Below are positions 54,963-64,000 of a DNA stretch of 64,000 nucleotides, in pieces (position 1 is the first letter of the stretch; the number at the start of each line of letters is the position of its first letter). This DNA comes from Anarhynchus alexandrinus (Eukaryota > Chordata > Aves > Charadriiformes > Charadriidae), in the NCBI GenBank assembly GCA_008711295.1, contig VUYV01000082.1, positions 667,030-731,029 on the forward strand, in the 5' to 3' direction. The translations under genes and the position numbers were made by a program. Below the pieces are notes generated by a model. It was not told where the DNA came from. It did no database searches and saw nothing but the letters and a program-made list of their open reading frames with translations.

Positions 54963-57900
54963 CTGCAAGACATGAAAAAGTGACCGTTTGCTCCTGCCAC
55001 AAGGCAGCTGATACTGTATTAAATAGTGGGGTGGTGGTGACAGGAGGGGTGAAAGGGTCAGTCTTACTCCTAAATCTTACTTTCAATATACTTGAAGGAG
55101 AAGCAGACCAGAAATAAGAGCAGTACTGCAGCACTGAAGTGTAAATACTGCCCGGTTTTCTGTCGCACAGTACATCATACACAAAGCCCCTCTTCTCTGC
55201 TCCTCCCCCAACATCATTGACAAAAGTCAGGCTTTTTTAATTAACTGCTAGCTTGCAACCAACTGTTTTTCTTTTCTGATGATAAATTAAAGGAGAAAGA
55301 ATTCTACAAGGGTTTTGTTTGTTTATTTTTTGAGTAAGACCAAATGCTGGTTAAGCTCCATGTTTTGGCAAGGGCAGAGATGTTGCCATGGTGGAAAGGT
55401 TGGTCTCCCTCCTTCCCACCCTGCATAAAGGGGCGGGGGGCAGAACAACTCAAAAAAGAAACCAGAACTGCTGACTGTTAACAACCCTCAGTCTATAAAT
55501 GCTAAGCAGAGGCTTACCAGACTGCAACAGTCAAATTCTGTAGCTGACTGTGCAAAACACCTCCCAGCAGTAGTGCTCCTGGCTCTAGCTCTAAGAACAA
55601 GCAGCAAAGCAAGCCTGTCTCTCTTGCTTGTGCTAGCTGCGCTATGCTGTCTCCTAGGCAGCAGGACAGAAGCAGCAATTGATTCCAAGTGAGTACAAGA
55701 ACCAGATGCTGAAAACAAAATAAGCAGAGGGACTAGCTTTGGGCAAAGCAGCCTTTAAGGGAGGACCTTGAATTGGGAGTAATTAAACAGGACGGATAGA
55801 TTCTCACAGCAAAAGCTCTCGCCTGGCAGAGAGCTGAGGGGCTGGGAGAAACCTGTAGGAGGACCTGGGGGTGGGGATCTGCCCTGACCGTGGGCATCTC
55901 CCTGCAGGAGGAGCAGGAGAACAAGTGCATGAATTGGATCTGGGGGCAGGTAAGGGCTGGGAATGGCTGCACTCCACCCCGCTGCAAACAGAGAAGGAGA
56001 CTTCACTAACAAGCCACTCGGTGAGAACAGCAGTGAGGAGTTTATGATTTTTCATAGTCATGTTGGGATGTGGAAACAGTTCTCAGCAGAGAACTAAGTG
56101 TAAATCAACTAACCCCCCTCTCTCCAAAATGATGAGCACTCCAGAATGCCATTTCACAAGACAAGGTCCACACCTGGAATCTACTGTGTCATTAAAATAT
56201 TGCAAACACTAGAATAGAACAACTTCTGCCAGTAACAAGGAATTTGTCCAGACTGACTTCTCTGTCATTTTAGAGGATGAACCTATACTCCCCTGGCCAA
56301 AGTATTTGCAAACTGGAGAGTCCCTCTTGGGCTGTTCAGCTTCATTATTTATTGCACTGGTCAGTCCGACACATCCTGTGAGATCACTTACTGCGTGTGA
56401 GTGAGTACATGCTGCTTGAGGTCCTGCCTCCGCATGAATAGCTTTTCACAGTAATCGCACTTCAGATTCTTCTCCCCCGTGTGGATGACCATGTGCGATT
56501 CCAGATGAGCCTTCTGGGTGAATGATTTGTCGCAGAGGGTACAGCGATAATTCTTCTGACCTAGGATTACATACATACACCCACAAATTGACAGTCAGCG
56601 TCCCAAGAAATAGGGTAAGCAAACAAGCCTGAGCACTTCTGAAAAATAAAATTCTACCCTGAAGAAAGGCAGATTCTTTGTGAACAGAACCTGTTTTCTC
56701 CTGCAGTTCCTTCAGACTCAGCACAAAGGCCTACCGAGTTACAGTCTAGATTTAGCTGTGCAAAAAACAGGCATCTGACTTCATTTAATCACGCCCAAAG
56801 CTTTTCATCCCCCACCCTGTGCCCCCAAGCCAAAACACCCACTTCACGCTACTGTTGTGAACCACTGAGCCCTTCATGTGATGCACGGTTCTGCACTTTG
56901 TCCTTCTAAACACCATCCATTCCTCTTCCTCTAGTGCTTGTGGTCTGTCAGCCTTTCCTACAAGATAGACTTTCTGCTTCTTGTCTACATCAACTGTACC
57001 TCCCGGTTCTGCATATCAAAACATCACCTGTAGACTTGTAAATTTTCCAGCAAAGAGATTCAGGCAAACGCTTAACAAGACTAGGCTTATCCAAGATGGA
57101 TTCTTGAGTAAAAATAATGGTAGCTTCCTTTTAAATAGTAACCGTGGTAGCCATCTAGTTACTGTACATTAGTACATATCCATCTCCACCAATTTCCCAG
57201 AGGAACTTTATCTGATGCCTTACCAGAGCCCAACCACATTTGATGCACTGCATTGCCTTTGTCTAGAAAAACAAGTTCTCTTATGTAACAAACACACAGG
57301 TACAAAGCTCGCTGCCTCTTTGGTAACTTCTGTTTTATCCTATTTTTCCACTTATCTGTAGTTCTTCCATTATTCTTTGCCAGAAATAGTTCAAAACCCC
57401 TGCACGCCACTGAATTCAGACTAAGTTTGAATACCACTTGAATCCCTGTCCCACTGAGTACCCTGTGGTCGCGTCTACCACATTTGTACTTCATCAGTTA
57501 AAACTCCTCACTCCTGAGCGCACAGCTTCCCATGCTTGACTCAAGTGCACTGAACTCCCAGTTTTATTCCCCTGCCAGCTCTGTGATTTGCATTCTGTGA
57601 TTTGCATTCTGTGATTCCCAACAGCTATTTCAACCTTACTGAAAAAGAAGAGGCAAAAATATCCACACTGTCTATTGCTCTCCTGTACTTGACCTTCACT
57701 TTCTCCCCATCCTCACGCTGTGCTAAAACCATGCCTTTTTGTATTTCCTCTCTTCTTACACAGCTGAAAAATCTTTCACTATTTTGTTTTCCTCTTTTGG
57801 CGCTCATTCACTGATCTGCTGGCAATTCTCTCTTTATCCCCAAAGCTTCTAGTGACACCCAAATGCCCACAGAAGTCAATAGCATGTTCAGACTTAAGTT

Positions 57901-60900
57901 TTGATAAGCAACAGAGCTGAGCCTTAGACACATGAGTCTGACCCCACAGTCACCAATTTCAGTCTTGCGCCATTTCCTTAAGATGAAAAACAATTCGAGT
58001 AGGAAAGAGGGGAAAGATCTCAGCCCCATGTTGAAGTGGACAACTGTTCATATTACAAGCTCTCAAACCCAGTTGGCTTTTTCTCACGATCAGAAGGGAA
58101 CCCTTGTTTTATTGTATCTGCCAGCACTGGACCTGCTGCGTGGGAAGAAAGGGTTTCTGTCTCCCAGATGAAGGCCGACACTTTTTCCCAATTGTAATCA
58201 ACTTCAACTCATCAAATCCCTCAGACATGGCAAATCAGCCAGACCATAGGTCTACATACTGTTCTATAAGCACCCACACCACTGAACCCAGAGCAGTCCT
58301 ATCCCACACCAGCCAGCACTCTCTCAGGCAGTGCCCAGTCATTAGTTGGGGTCAGCATGGACTAGAGATCATTCCTATAGGCAGTCAGGATGCTGCCATT
58401 GTTGGAAAGGTAGGTCGAGGGAGGAAATTCTCCCCCTCTACTCTGCTCTGGTGAGACCCCACCTGGAATACTGTGCCCAGCTCTGGGGGTCCCAGTACAA
58501 GAAAGGCATGGACCTCTTAGAGCAGGTCCAGAGGAGGGCCATGAAAATGATCAGAAGGCTGGAGCACCTCTCCTGTGAAGAAAGGGTGAAAGAGTTGGGG
58601 TTGTTCAGCCTGGAGAAGAGATGGCTCCAGGGAGACCTTATTGCAGCCTTTCAGTACTTAAAGGGGGCTTATAAGAAAGATGGAGAGAGACTTTTTACTA
58701 AGGCCTGTAGTGACATGACAAAGGGCAACGGGTTTAAACTGAAAGAGGATAGATTTAGATTGGACATAAAGAANNNNNNNNNNNNNNNNNNNNNNNNNNN
58801 NNNNNNNNNNNNNNNNNNNNNNNNNNNNNCCAGAGAAGCTGTGGATGCCCCACCATTAGAAGTGTTCAAGGTCAGGTTGGATGGGGCTTTGAGGGACCCA
58901 ATCTAGTGAAAGACATCCCTGCCCACAGCGGGGGGGGTGGACTAGATGATTTTTGAAGGTCCCTTCCAACCCAAAACATTCTATGATTCTACGTTTCTAA
59001 GAGCTTAGATTTATGGACACAAGCTATGCCCTGCCAACTGGTCAAGGGATCAGAGAGAACAGGTCCTGCCCCAATGCTTTACTAGCACAGGCATAAGTGT
59101 GCTAGTAAAAGTCCCCAACCCTTACCTGTGTGTATTTTAAGGTGTGTCCGTAAGTTGCTAGGATCACTGAAAGCTTTGCTACAGAAATCGCACTTGTGCG
59201 GCTTCATGCCCATGTGCCCCATGAAGTGGACGTGGAGCTTGGAAGGGGAGATGAAAGCCTGGGGGCACATGGAGCACTTCCACTTCCTTTCCTTGCCGTG
59301 GCCTGGCCCGTGGCTGCTGCTGTGCCCCTGGCTGGGGAGGTGGTTGTGCATATGGCTGCTCAAATGGGCCTTGAAGTCCGCATAGGAAGCGCATTCCTTT
59401 CCACAGTGGCAGATGTGCACGTCCGGATGTTCGGGGACACCTTTGGGCACAAAAGCATCACTTTTAATGAGGCACAGCAAGACCTAACAGAGCGTGAGCG
59501 TGATCCGTGTTAACACTTTGTGTGTGGTAGCAAAGCCAGCTGCAGAGATTTTCCCCCTGTTCCTTTCAGCTCCAGTGCTTGCTTTTCAGCTCTTTTGGGT
59601 AGGCCAGTTCAAACGTTTAGGGGGCCAAACTTTGGAATGGTTTTGAGCACAGCTCCACCAAACCTAAACTATCACAACCAAAGGTGGGAGAGGATAGGAA
59701 CATCTTCAGCTAGCAAAACTCCCTTAGCACCAGATGATGAACAGAAGAAAAACAACCCTTTTTCTTTGAAACTGCGATCTTTTACTCCTGATCAGTGGAA
59801 TTAGATAGTGAAATGTTTCTTTTAAATGATAGTACTCCTGTAGTCATGAAATGGAAAAGGAAACTATGACGTGCAGCCCTAGGAACTGAGGAGGAACATA
59901 ATGCACTCCCAAGTCACAGTACCCAGAGATGGCACTAAAAGGAAATTCAAACTGAGTATGCCCCACAAAGCCAACAAAGATAAGCGCTTACTTACCAAGC
60001 TGTCGTGCATAGTCCCGACTATAATAAAAGAGAAGCTCCTGTTCAGGTGGGATGTCCCGAGAGGTGCAAAAGTAAATTTTTCCATCGTGAGGATAAGCTA
60101 CCAGATTCTGCTCTTCCCGGTTCCTATAGCAATAAAAAGAGTTATGAAGAAAAACCCTCCAGAAATAATGACTTTTTGAGAGAGAAAAAAAAAAAATAGA
60201 AGGAAATCCCTACAAATAGGTATGAGAGAACCTCAGTCCTCGTCAGCACATTATAAAAACTTTCGCGTCTGTCACTTCTGTCCTTCTTCATTAAAGGAAA
60301 GGAAAACTGGACCTTGAGTGCCAATCTGCTCCACCAAATGATACATTTTTCACACCACTGCAATATCTTGCTGAGAAAATTATTAATAGACATTGGAGTG
60401 GGCTGAGAGAAGAGAGTTTATGATCTCTTAAGACACTACAAAAATATATGTAATTTGCATATTAACCCCCTTAAGAAGTAGAGAACATATGAGGAAGAAA
60501 TAAATATCAATAAAGTCTTAAAGCAAAATTATCTTGAAAAATAACTCCTGAAAAGTGTTTCCAAGATGTGACAATTCGTCTTCTGAAGCTGTAGCTTGCA
60601 TACGGTTGTTCCCAGTATCTGAAACCAGCAAAACCTCTTCCCCACTGCAGTCAGAGATCAAGCATTAACTTCTTGACTCCTGCATACGGGAGTAACAAAA
60701 TGATTTGCAAGGGAAACCTACTTTGTGTCACAGAGCCATAGGAAAGGTTCAGCCTTCTCAGTGGACCGTGCATGGAACAATACTGAAGCCAGTCTGGATA
60801 TTTTCATCGCAGGCTCCAGAAAGACTGAAAAGGATAGCTCTTCCGAGCTGCAAGAGCTTGGAACTTGGCCAAAAGAACCCAGGGACACTTTGATAATAAA

Positions 60901-63651
60901 ATATTAAAAGCAAGAAGACAATCAACGCCATCTTCACAGATGTATCCAGAAGGAATGGGACAGAGGGAAGACAATAACAAGCTAATACACAGTAAGCTAA
61001 TACAAAAAGAACCTGGTTTAAAGCTTTAGAACAAGGGAAACAAAGTCCGCGGGCAGGTTTGGGGCTGTTTTACTACAGCATGTATACTTTTTTTTCCCGT
61101 AACATTCTCCACTGGGTGTTCTGTTTCATTCTACCCACCAGTCCAAGACGCCTAGGTAACTCCCGAAGGTCCCTTGATCCAAGCTCATTACCCATCTGAG
61201 CAGTCAGTGCAGCAGTGCACATTCTCCAGCACAACCTCCTATGCGCCTGCAGCTCAGACTCCAAGCTACTTAGCACAGTACAGGTGGTTCTCACCTGGCT
61301 TTGCGTACAAACATCATCCAGTTACATTCATTTTCATCCGTTGTAACAATGCAGAACTCCAGGACACCATTGTGATAGATCTACCAGGAAAAACAAATGC
61401 AATCTTAGGACAAAACACAGCAACAAACGCAGTGAAAGCCAGCTTCTTTCTTTAGGAGGGGATATGTTTACCTAGAACAAGCTAGGAGGTCGCCATTGCC
61501 ATTGCCAAGACCACAGCCCTGTTCTTCCTCATTACTTTCCCCTTCACACAGAAATCTTGACCTCTCCGCTACCCAGGAGGCCAGAAAAACTGTTTATCAG
61601 CATCTTTCCCACACACCACCTTTAGCTCCCAGCAGAAATAGATTTGGCTGCTTTTCTTACAAGCCAAGTCTTGTGAATAATAATATCTGGGCAAACAGTA
61701 CATGTTGTATTTATATAGATTAATTTTACTTTCTCAACATGAAATGATGTGAAAAAGAAAGCTTTAAAGCAGCTTCCCTGCAACAAATTAATCAGCTGGG
61801 GGAACTTTCAATAAACAATGATACAAAACAAACAATTGCTGCCTAGTAATTCATATACAATGTCTGCAGCAACTCCACACAAATACTGGAAACCACATAC
61901 AGCCCTTTATAAGAAAAGGCATTAAAGAAGTTCGTTGTACTTCAGGATTGATTTCCAGCATATTACATGGTACACAGCTCTGCTATGCTGATATTAAGTA
62001 TTAAACAATCAAACTGCATTAATTTTGACTTTTGGCAAGGATGAGAATGTTAAAGCTGCTGTGTCATGTCGTGGCTTTCAGCAGATAAAGGCAGGTCTGC
62101 AGACTCTGAGAGCCATAACATCCACTGACCTTCCAGATGTGACTAGCTGCTTTGTCTGTCCAGTCAGCCACCTCCAGAGAATGGCTCTGCTGCCCGATCA
62201 AAGGTCCAAAACAAGTCCTTACAGGAATGGTTTCTCGTGTCCACACACCTATCAGTAGAACACCAAAATCTGCAGAAATCAATTATTTAAACAGCTAATC
62301 ATGCATAACAAAGAGGTGGGAGTTTTACGAGATAACGCTCCGAGGGTAATATCTAGGCAAAAGATCATCAAAGCTTCTACTTCACATATAAAACACACCT
62401 AAGGCAGAGACAAGAACCACCACCACCACATGACACTATTGGGAGCCGCTTTTTTTTAATTACAAATATTTATTTTGTTTGTTGAAAGCAAGTAATTTAC
62501 TTTTTAGTAAGCTACAAAACTAAGATCCTAGCCGCTTGTACCAATTAAAGTTTTCATGGCACTTTCTGCAGAAGCAGAAAATACTAGTTTCAGTAACTAC
62601 ATTTCGCCTACCTAATCCCCAGGAATTTCCAGAATTGTTGCTGGGCATTGTTAAGCAGCTTCTGCATTTCTCCCCAGAGGCAGCTGTATTTCTGTCATGG
62701 GCAGAGGGATTCCTGCGTGTATATTATTTATTATTAAACATTCATATATATATATATATAGGTCTACATGAATACACTGAAGAGCCTTTAGGAATAAACT
62801 GGAAACTAGTGCAGCTTGAAAAGAACGGATGTAATCTACTCTCAACAAGCAGCATTGCTAAGCAAGCCAATAATCACATTCTTCTCTAGCCTTCAGATCC
62901 TTAGGGTATTGCACTGTACTCTTCGATTTCCAGGTGACAATGGCGTGAAATACAGTAACAAGGTCCACATCCAATGACAAGGTCACAGTCTACATGCCAA
63001 ATGTAAATGGGAGGGAGGAAAGAAAAAAAAAAAAAGAAAAAAAAAAAAAAAGAGGTACTCGTGATTAATTCTCCAATGAGACTATCCAGAAGACCCACAG
63101 GTAGCAAACCATACCGATGAACAAGCAGACAGAAATCTCCTCCATTATTTCTAATTGTTATCTTCCCCAAAACTCCAATTGCTGTAATGTTTCTTTATCA
63201 AACCTGTGCATGGGCTGTTTAGCACACAATAAAAATAAACACCATACCTTGCTTGTGCTTGACCTTATCAAGTGTTTCAGTAACGCTCTGTGGCAGCACC
63301 CCTAGAGCCTAGCTGAAGTCTAAGCAGTAACCAGAGGACAAGACGCTCTTGCACAATGTAAGTCAGGGTGATTACAGAAGAGGGAACCACCTCTCTATTG
63401 CAGTGTTTCTTTCCCACATTAAATACCCTATGGTTTTTGATTTCAAGCAATGAGAGTATTTTAACGTGCTGCATAGAAATGTATTGGAATCTGATTCTTA
63501 CCCGCTTCAGCTCCCATGATAGACTGCCGGAGGACAAGCTGCTTAGGGAGAGAAAGCCTGGCTCGGCTCTCTATTGGGGTGTCAGGGACAAAGGTGACGG
63601 GCCCGTGATCTGGACAGTCCGATGGATACGCCTTGTCACACAGTGTGCACC
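54653..63651 (-). CDS. PRDM4: PRDM4, C-terminal half: zinc knuckle, PR domain, C2H2 fingers
   Basis: Seven coding exons on the minus strand: 63502-63651, 62130-62248, 61295-61380, 59996-60123, 59126-59440, 56392-56560, 54653-54962. Together they give 424 residues plus stop. All junctions are GT-AG and agree in phase. The N-terminal exons lie beyond 64000; human PRDM4 is about 800 residues. Order of parts: zinc knuckle ([15 protein letters not shown]), PR/SET domain ([10 protein letters not shown] through [11 protein letters not shown]), an atypical finger (CHCGKEC), C2H2 fingers, a final CCHC-type finger and an acidic tail. In mammals PRDM4 (SC-1) binds the p75 neurotrophin receptor, acts in the nucleus, recruits PRMT5 and represses cell-cycle genes. 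It is convergent with PWP1. Confidence 0.96.
54963..56391 (-). other. PRDM4 intron
   Basis: Between the last two coding exons. No repeat family or RNA gene recognised. Confidence 0.65.
56392..56560 (-). CDS. PRDM4: PRDM4 exon: two C2H2 fingers
   Basis: Acceptor aatcctag, donor gtaagt. Reads [19 protein letters not shown], linker TGEKN, then [18 protein letters not shown]. Ends two bases into the Gln codon of HTQ. Confidence 0.95.
57159..57870 (-). mobile_element. Degraded CR1/L3-like LINE ORF2 remnant
   Basis: Minus-strand frames resemble the part between the endonuclease and reverse transcriptase of CR1-clade LINEs: [16 protein letters not shown] and later VDIFASSFS (about 57625-57807). 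Further on, [20 protein letters not shown] (57159-57494) is like the RT motif-A region of the clade (DKG-x-A-x-x, then a KAFD-like stretch). Stops and frameshifts break it. The identification is by eye and moderate. Confidence 0.5.
57581..57616. repeat. 14-bp tandem repeat, about 2.6 copies
   Basis: CTGTGATTTGCATT repeated twice, followed by CTGTGATT. Confidence 0.95.
58412..58990 (+). mobile_element. CR1 LINE, 3' fragment interrupted by an N gap
   Basis: The upstream part reads in one frame as the end of the CR1 reverse-transcriptase ORF ([20 protein letters not shown], then [20 protein letters not shown]). The downstream part is the CR1 3' end (GAAGCTGTGGATGCCCCACC, GGTCCCTTCCAACCCAAAAC, tail ATTCTATGATTCTA). 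It is antisense to PRDM4. Confidence 0.93.
58774..58829. other. Assembly gap (56 N) inside CR1
   Basis: 56 consecutive N. The flanking CR1 sequence is colinear, so about this much CR1 is missing. Confidence 0.98.
59126..59440 (-). CDS. PRDM4: PRDM4 exon: atypical finger plus two C2H2 fingers
   Basis: Acceptor gcccaaag, donor gtaagg. Begins [17 protein letters not shown], then a Ser/His/Gly linker ([13 protein letters not shown]) and [20 protein letters not shown] and [19 protein letters not shown]. The linker has more His and Gly than its neighbours but fits the family. Confidence 0.95.
59441..59995 (-). other. PRDM4 intron
   Basis: Nothing recognised beyond the splice sites. Confidence 0.65.
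59996..60123 (-). CDS. PRDM4: PRDM4 exon: end of PR domain
   Basis: Acceptor ttgctatag, donor gtaagt. Reads [20 protein letters not shown] then [20 protein letters not shown], the conserved PR/SET C-terminal part including the [10 protein letters not shown] helix. Confidence 0.95.
60124..61294 (-). other. PRDM4 intron
   Basis: AT-rich, with an A-run near 60187-60197. No transposon or RNA gene recognised. Confidence 0.65.
61295..61380 (-). CDS. PRDM4: PRDM4 exon: PR domain core
   Basis: Acceptor cctggtag, donor gtgaga. Reads [20 protein letters not shown] then [10 protein letters not shown] domains lack the canonical SET NHxC signature; here the segment is NECNWMMF. Confidence 0.95.
61381..62129 (-). 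other. PRDM4 intron
   Basis: Nothing recognised beyond the splice sites. Confidence 0.65.
62130..62248 (-). CDS. PRDM4: PRDM4 exon: PR domain
   Basis: Acceptor actgatag, donor gtcagt. Reads [20 protein letters not shown] then [19 protein letters not shown]. Ends in phase 0. Confidence 0.95.
62743..62761. repeat. TA dinucleotide repeat
   Basis: About nine TA units in a PRDM4 intron. Confidence 0.95.
63017..63053. repeat. A-rich tract
   Basis: Runs of A broken by single G. It could be the tail of a retroposon, but no body is visible beside it. Confidence 0.9.
63502..63651 (-). CDS. PRDM4: PRDM4 exon: zinc knuckle and start of PR domain
   Basis: Acceptor tctctgcag, donor gtaaga. Two bases complete a codon whose first base lies in the previous exon (Trp in relatives). 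Reads [20 protein letters not shown] then [20 protein letters not shown]. The C-x2-C...C-x2-H knuckle precedes the PR domain, as in other PRDM4 proteins. Confidence 0.95.
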
Positions 63652-64000
63652 CTGCAGAGAGAAGAAGGGACAACAGGGATGAAAAAGCTGCAACAGCCCA
63701 CACGGTGCAATCCGCTCCATACCAGTTTGTTTCTGCTCAGCTCCTGGCAAAGGCTGCTTCTATCTGATTTAACTTGTCTGCTTTACTAACTTTTACTCAG
63801 AAGAATATGAACCATACAGTCATACTGGCACCAATGTACATGTCATTGTTCCTATCCAATTCAGGTCTCACAAACTCCATGTGCCTCCCTGATGGTAACT
63901 TAATCATTTAGACTCTAGTCTATCCCTACAAGGCAATCCAGCAATGGGACAGAGTCCGCTCCTCATCAAAACTACTGCAAAACTGATGGTAGTCTCCCCA
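63652..64000 (-). other. PRDM4 intron (partial)
   Basis: Sequence upstream of the 63651 acceptor to the window edge; no further PRDM4 exon seen. Confidence 0.7.

Larger units (their letters stand above)
56561..59125 (-). other. PRDM4 intron with two LINE remnants
   Basis: The longest PRDM4 intron in the window. It contains an old CR1/L3-like remnant (about 57159-57870, minus strand), a 14-bp tandem repeat (57581-57616) and a younger CR1 (58412-58990, plus strand) with an N gap. Confidence 0.75.
62249..63501 (-). other. PRDM4 intron with TA and poly(A) tracts
   Basis: Holds a TA repeat at 62743-62761 and an A-rich tract at 63017-63053. Confidence 0.75.

Noticed and set aside
58346..58906. 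186-codon plus-strand frame
   Set aside because: It encodes a CR1 RT fragment read through a run of N; it is a transposon relic.
59196..59513. 105-codon plus-strand frame in a GC-rich stretch
   Set aside because: It is the antisense shadow of the PRDM4 zinc-finger exon 59126-59440.

Overview
The window is vertebrate nuclear DNA, almost certainly from a bird. The evidence is intron-rich genes with GT-AG junctions, four copies or relics of the avian CR1 retrotransposon (three ending in the ATTCTATGA tail, one at ATTCTATGATC), and an LTR of a type I know from Neoaves. Three conserved genes lie in an order that matches human 12q23.3: ABTB3 (BTBD11), PWP1, PRDM4. No prokaryotic, CRISPR, plasmid or toxin system is present, and I found no convincing unknown protein-coding gene.

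Layout. 1-13794 (+) holds the last six coding exons of ABTB3, covering the BTB domain and C-terminus. A 2.0-kb tandem duplication at 3826-7875, joined at a single N, carries a second copy of the fourth exon in the window. About 13.8-34.3 kb is the ABTB3 3' region plus intergenic DNA with microsatellites, a CR1 copy and degenerate old repeats. A truncated ERV LTR (33908-34338) abuts the CpG-rich PWP1 promoter. 34834-51613 (+) is PWP1, with 14 recognised coding exons. One short exon expected between the first and second of these cannot be found, and reading phase shows that it is needed. 51.6-54.65 kb is the convergent 3' space between PWP1 and PRDM4. 54653-63651 (-) holds the last seven coding exons of PRDM4: the zinc knuckle, PR/SET domain and the C2H2 finger array with an acidic tail. 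The 5' half of PRDM4 lies beyond the right edge. A PRDM4 intron (56561-59125) contains an old CR1/L3-like LINE remnant and a younger CR1 broken by a 56-N gap.

Functions (known from the families). ABTB3 is an ankyrin/BTB scaffold found at synapses on inhibitory neurons. PWP1 is a nucleolar WD40 protein in ribosome biogenesis. PRDM4 is a PR-domain zinc-finger transcriptional regulator. The genes are neighbours by ancient synteny, not partners in one pathway.

The observations most worth checking are the in-frame duplicated ABTB3 exon (probably an assembly artefact), the missing PWP1 exon near a gap mark, a perfect 18-bp inverted repeat just upstream of the duplicated exon, and the LTR abutting the PWP1 promoter.
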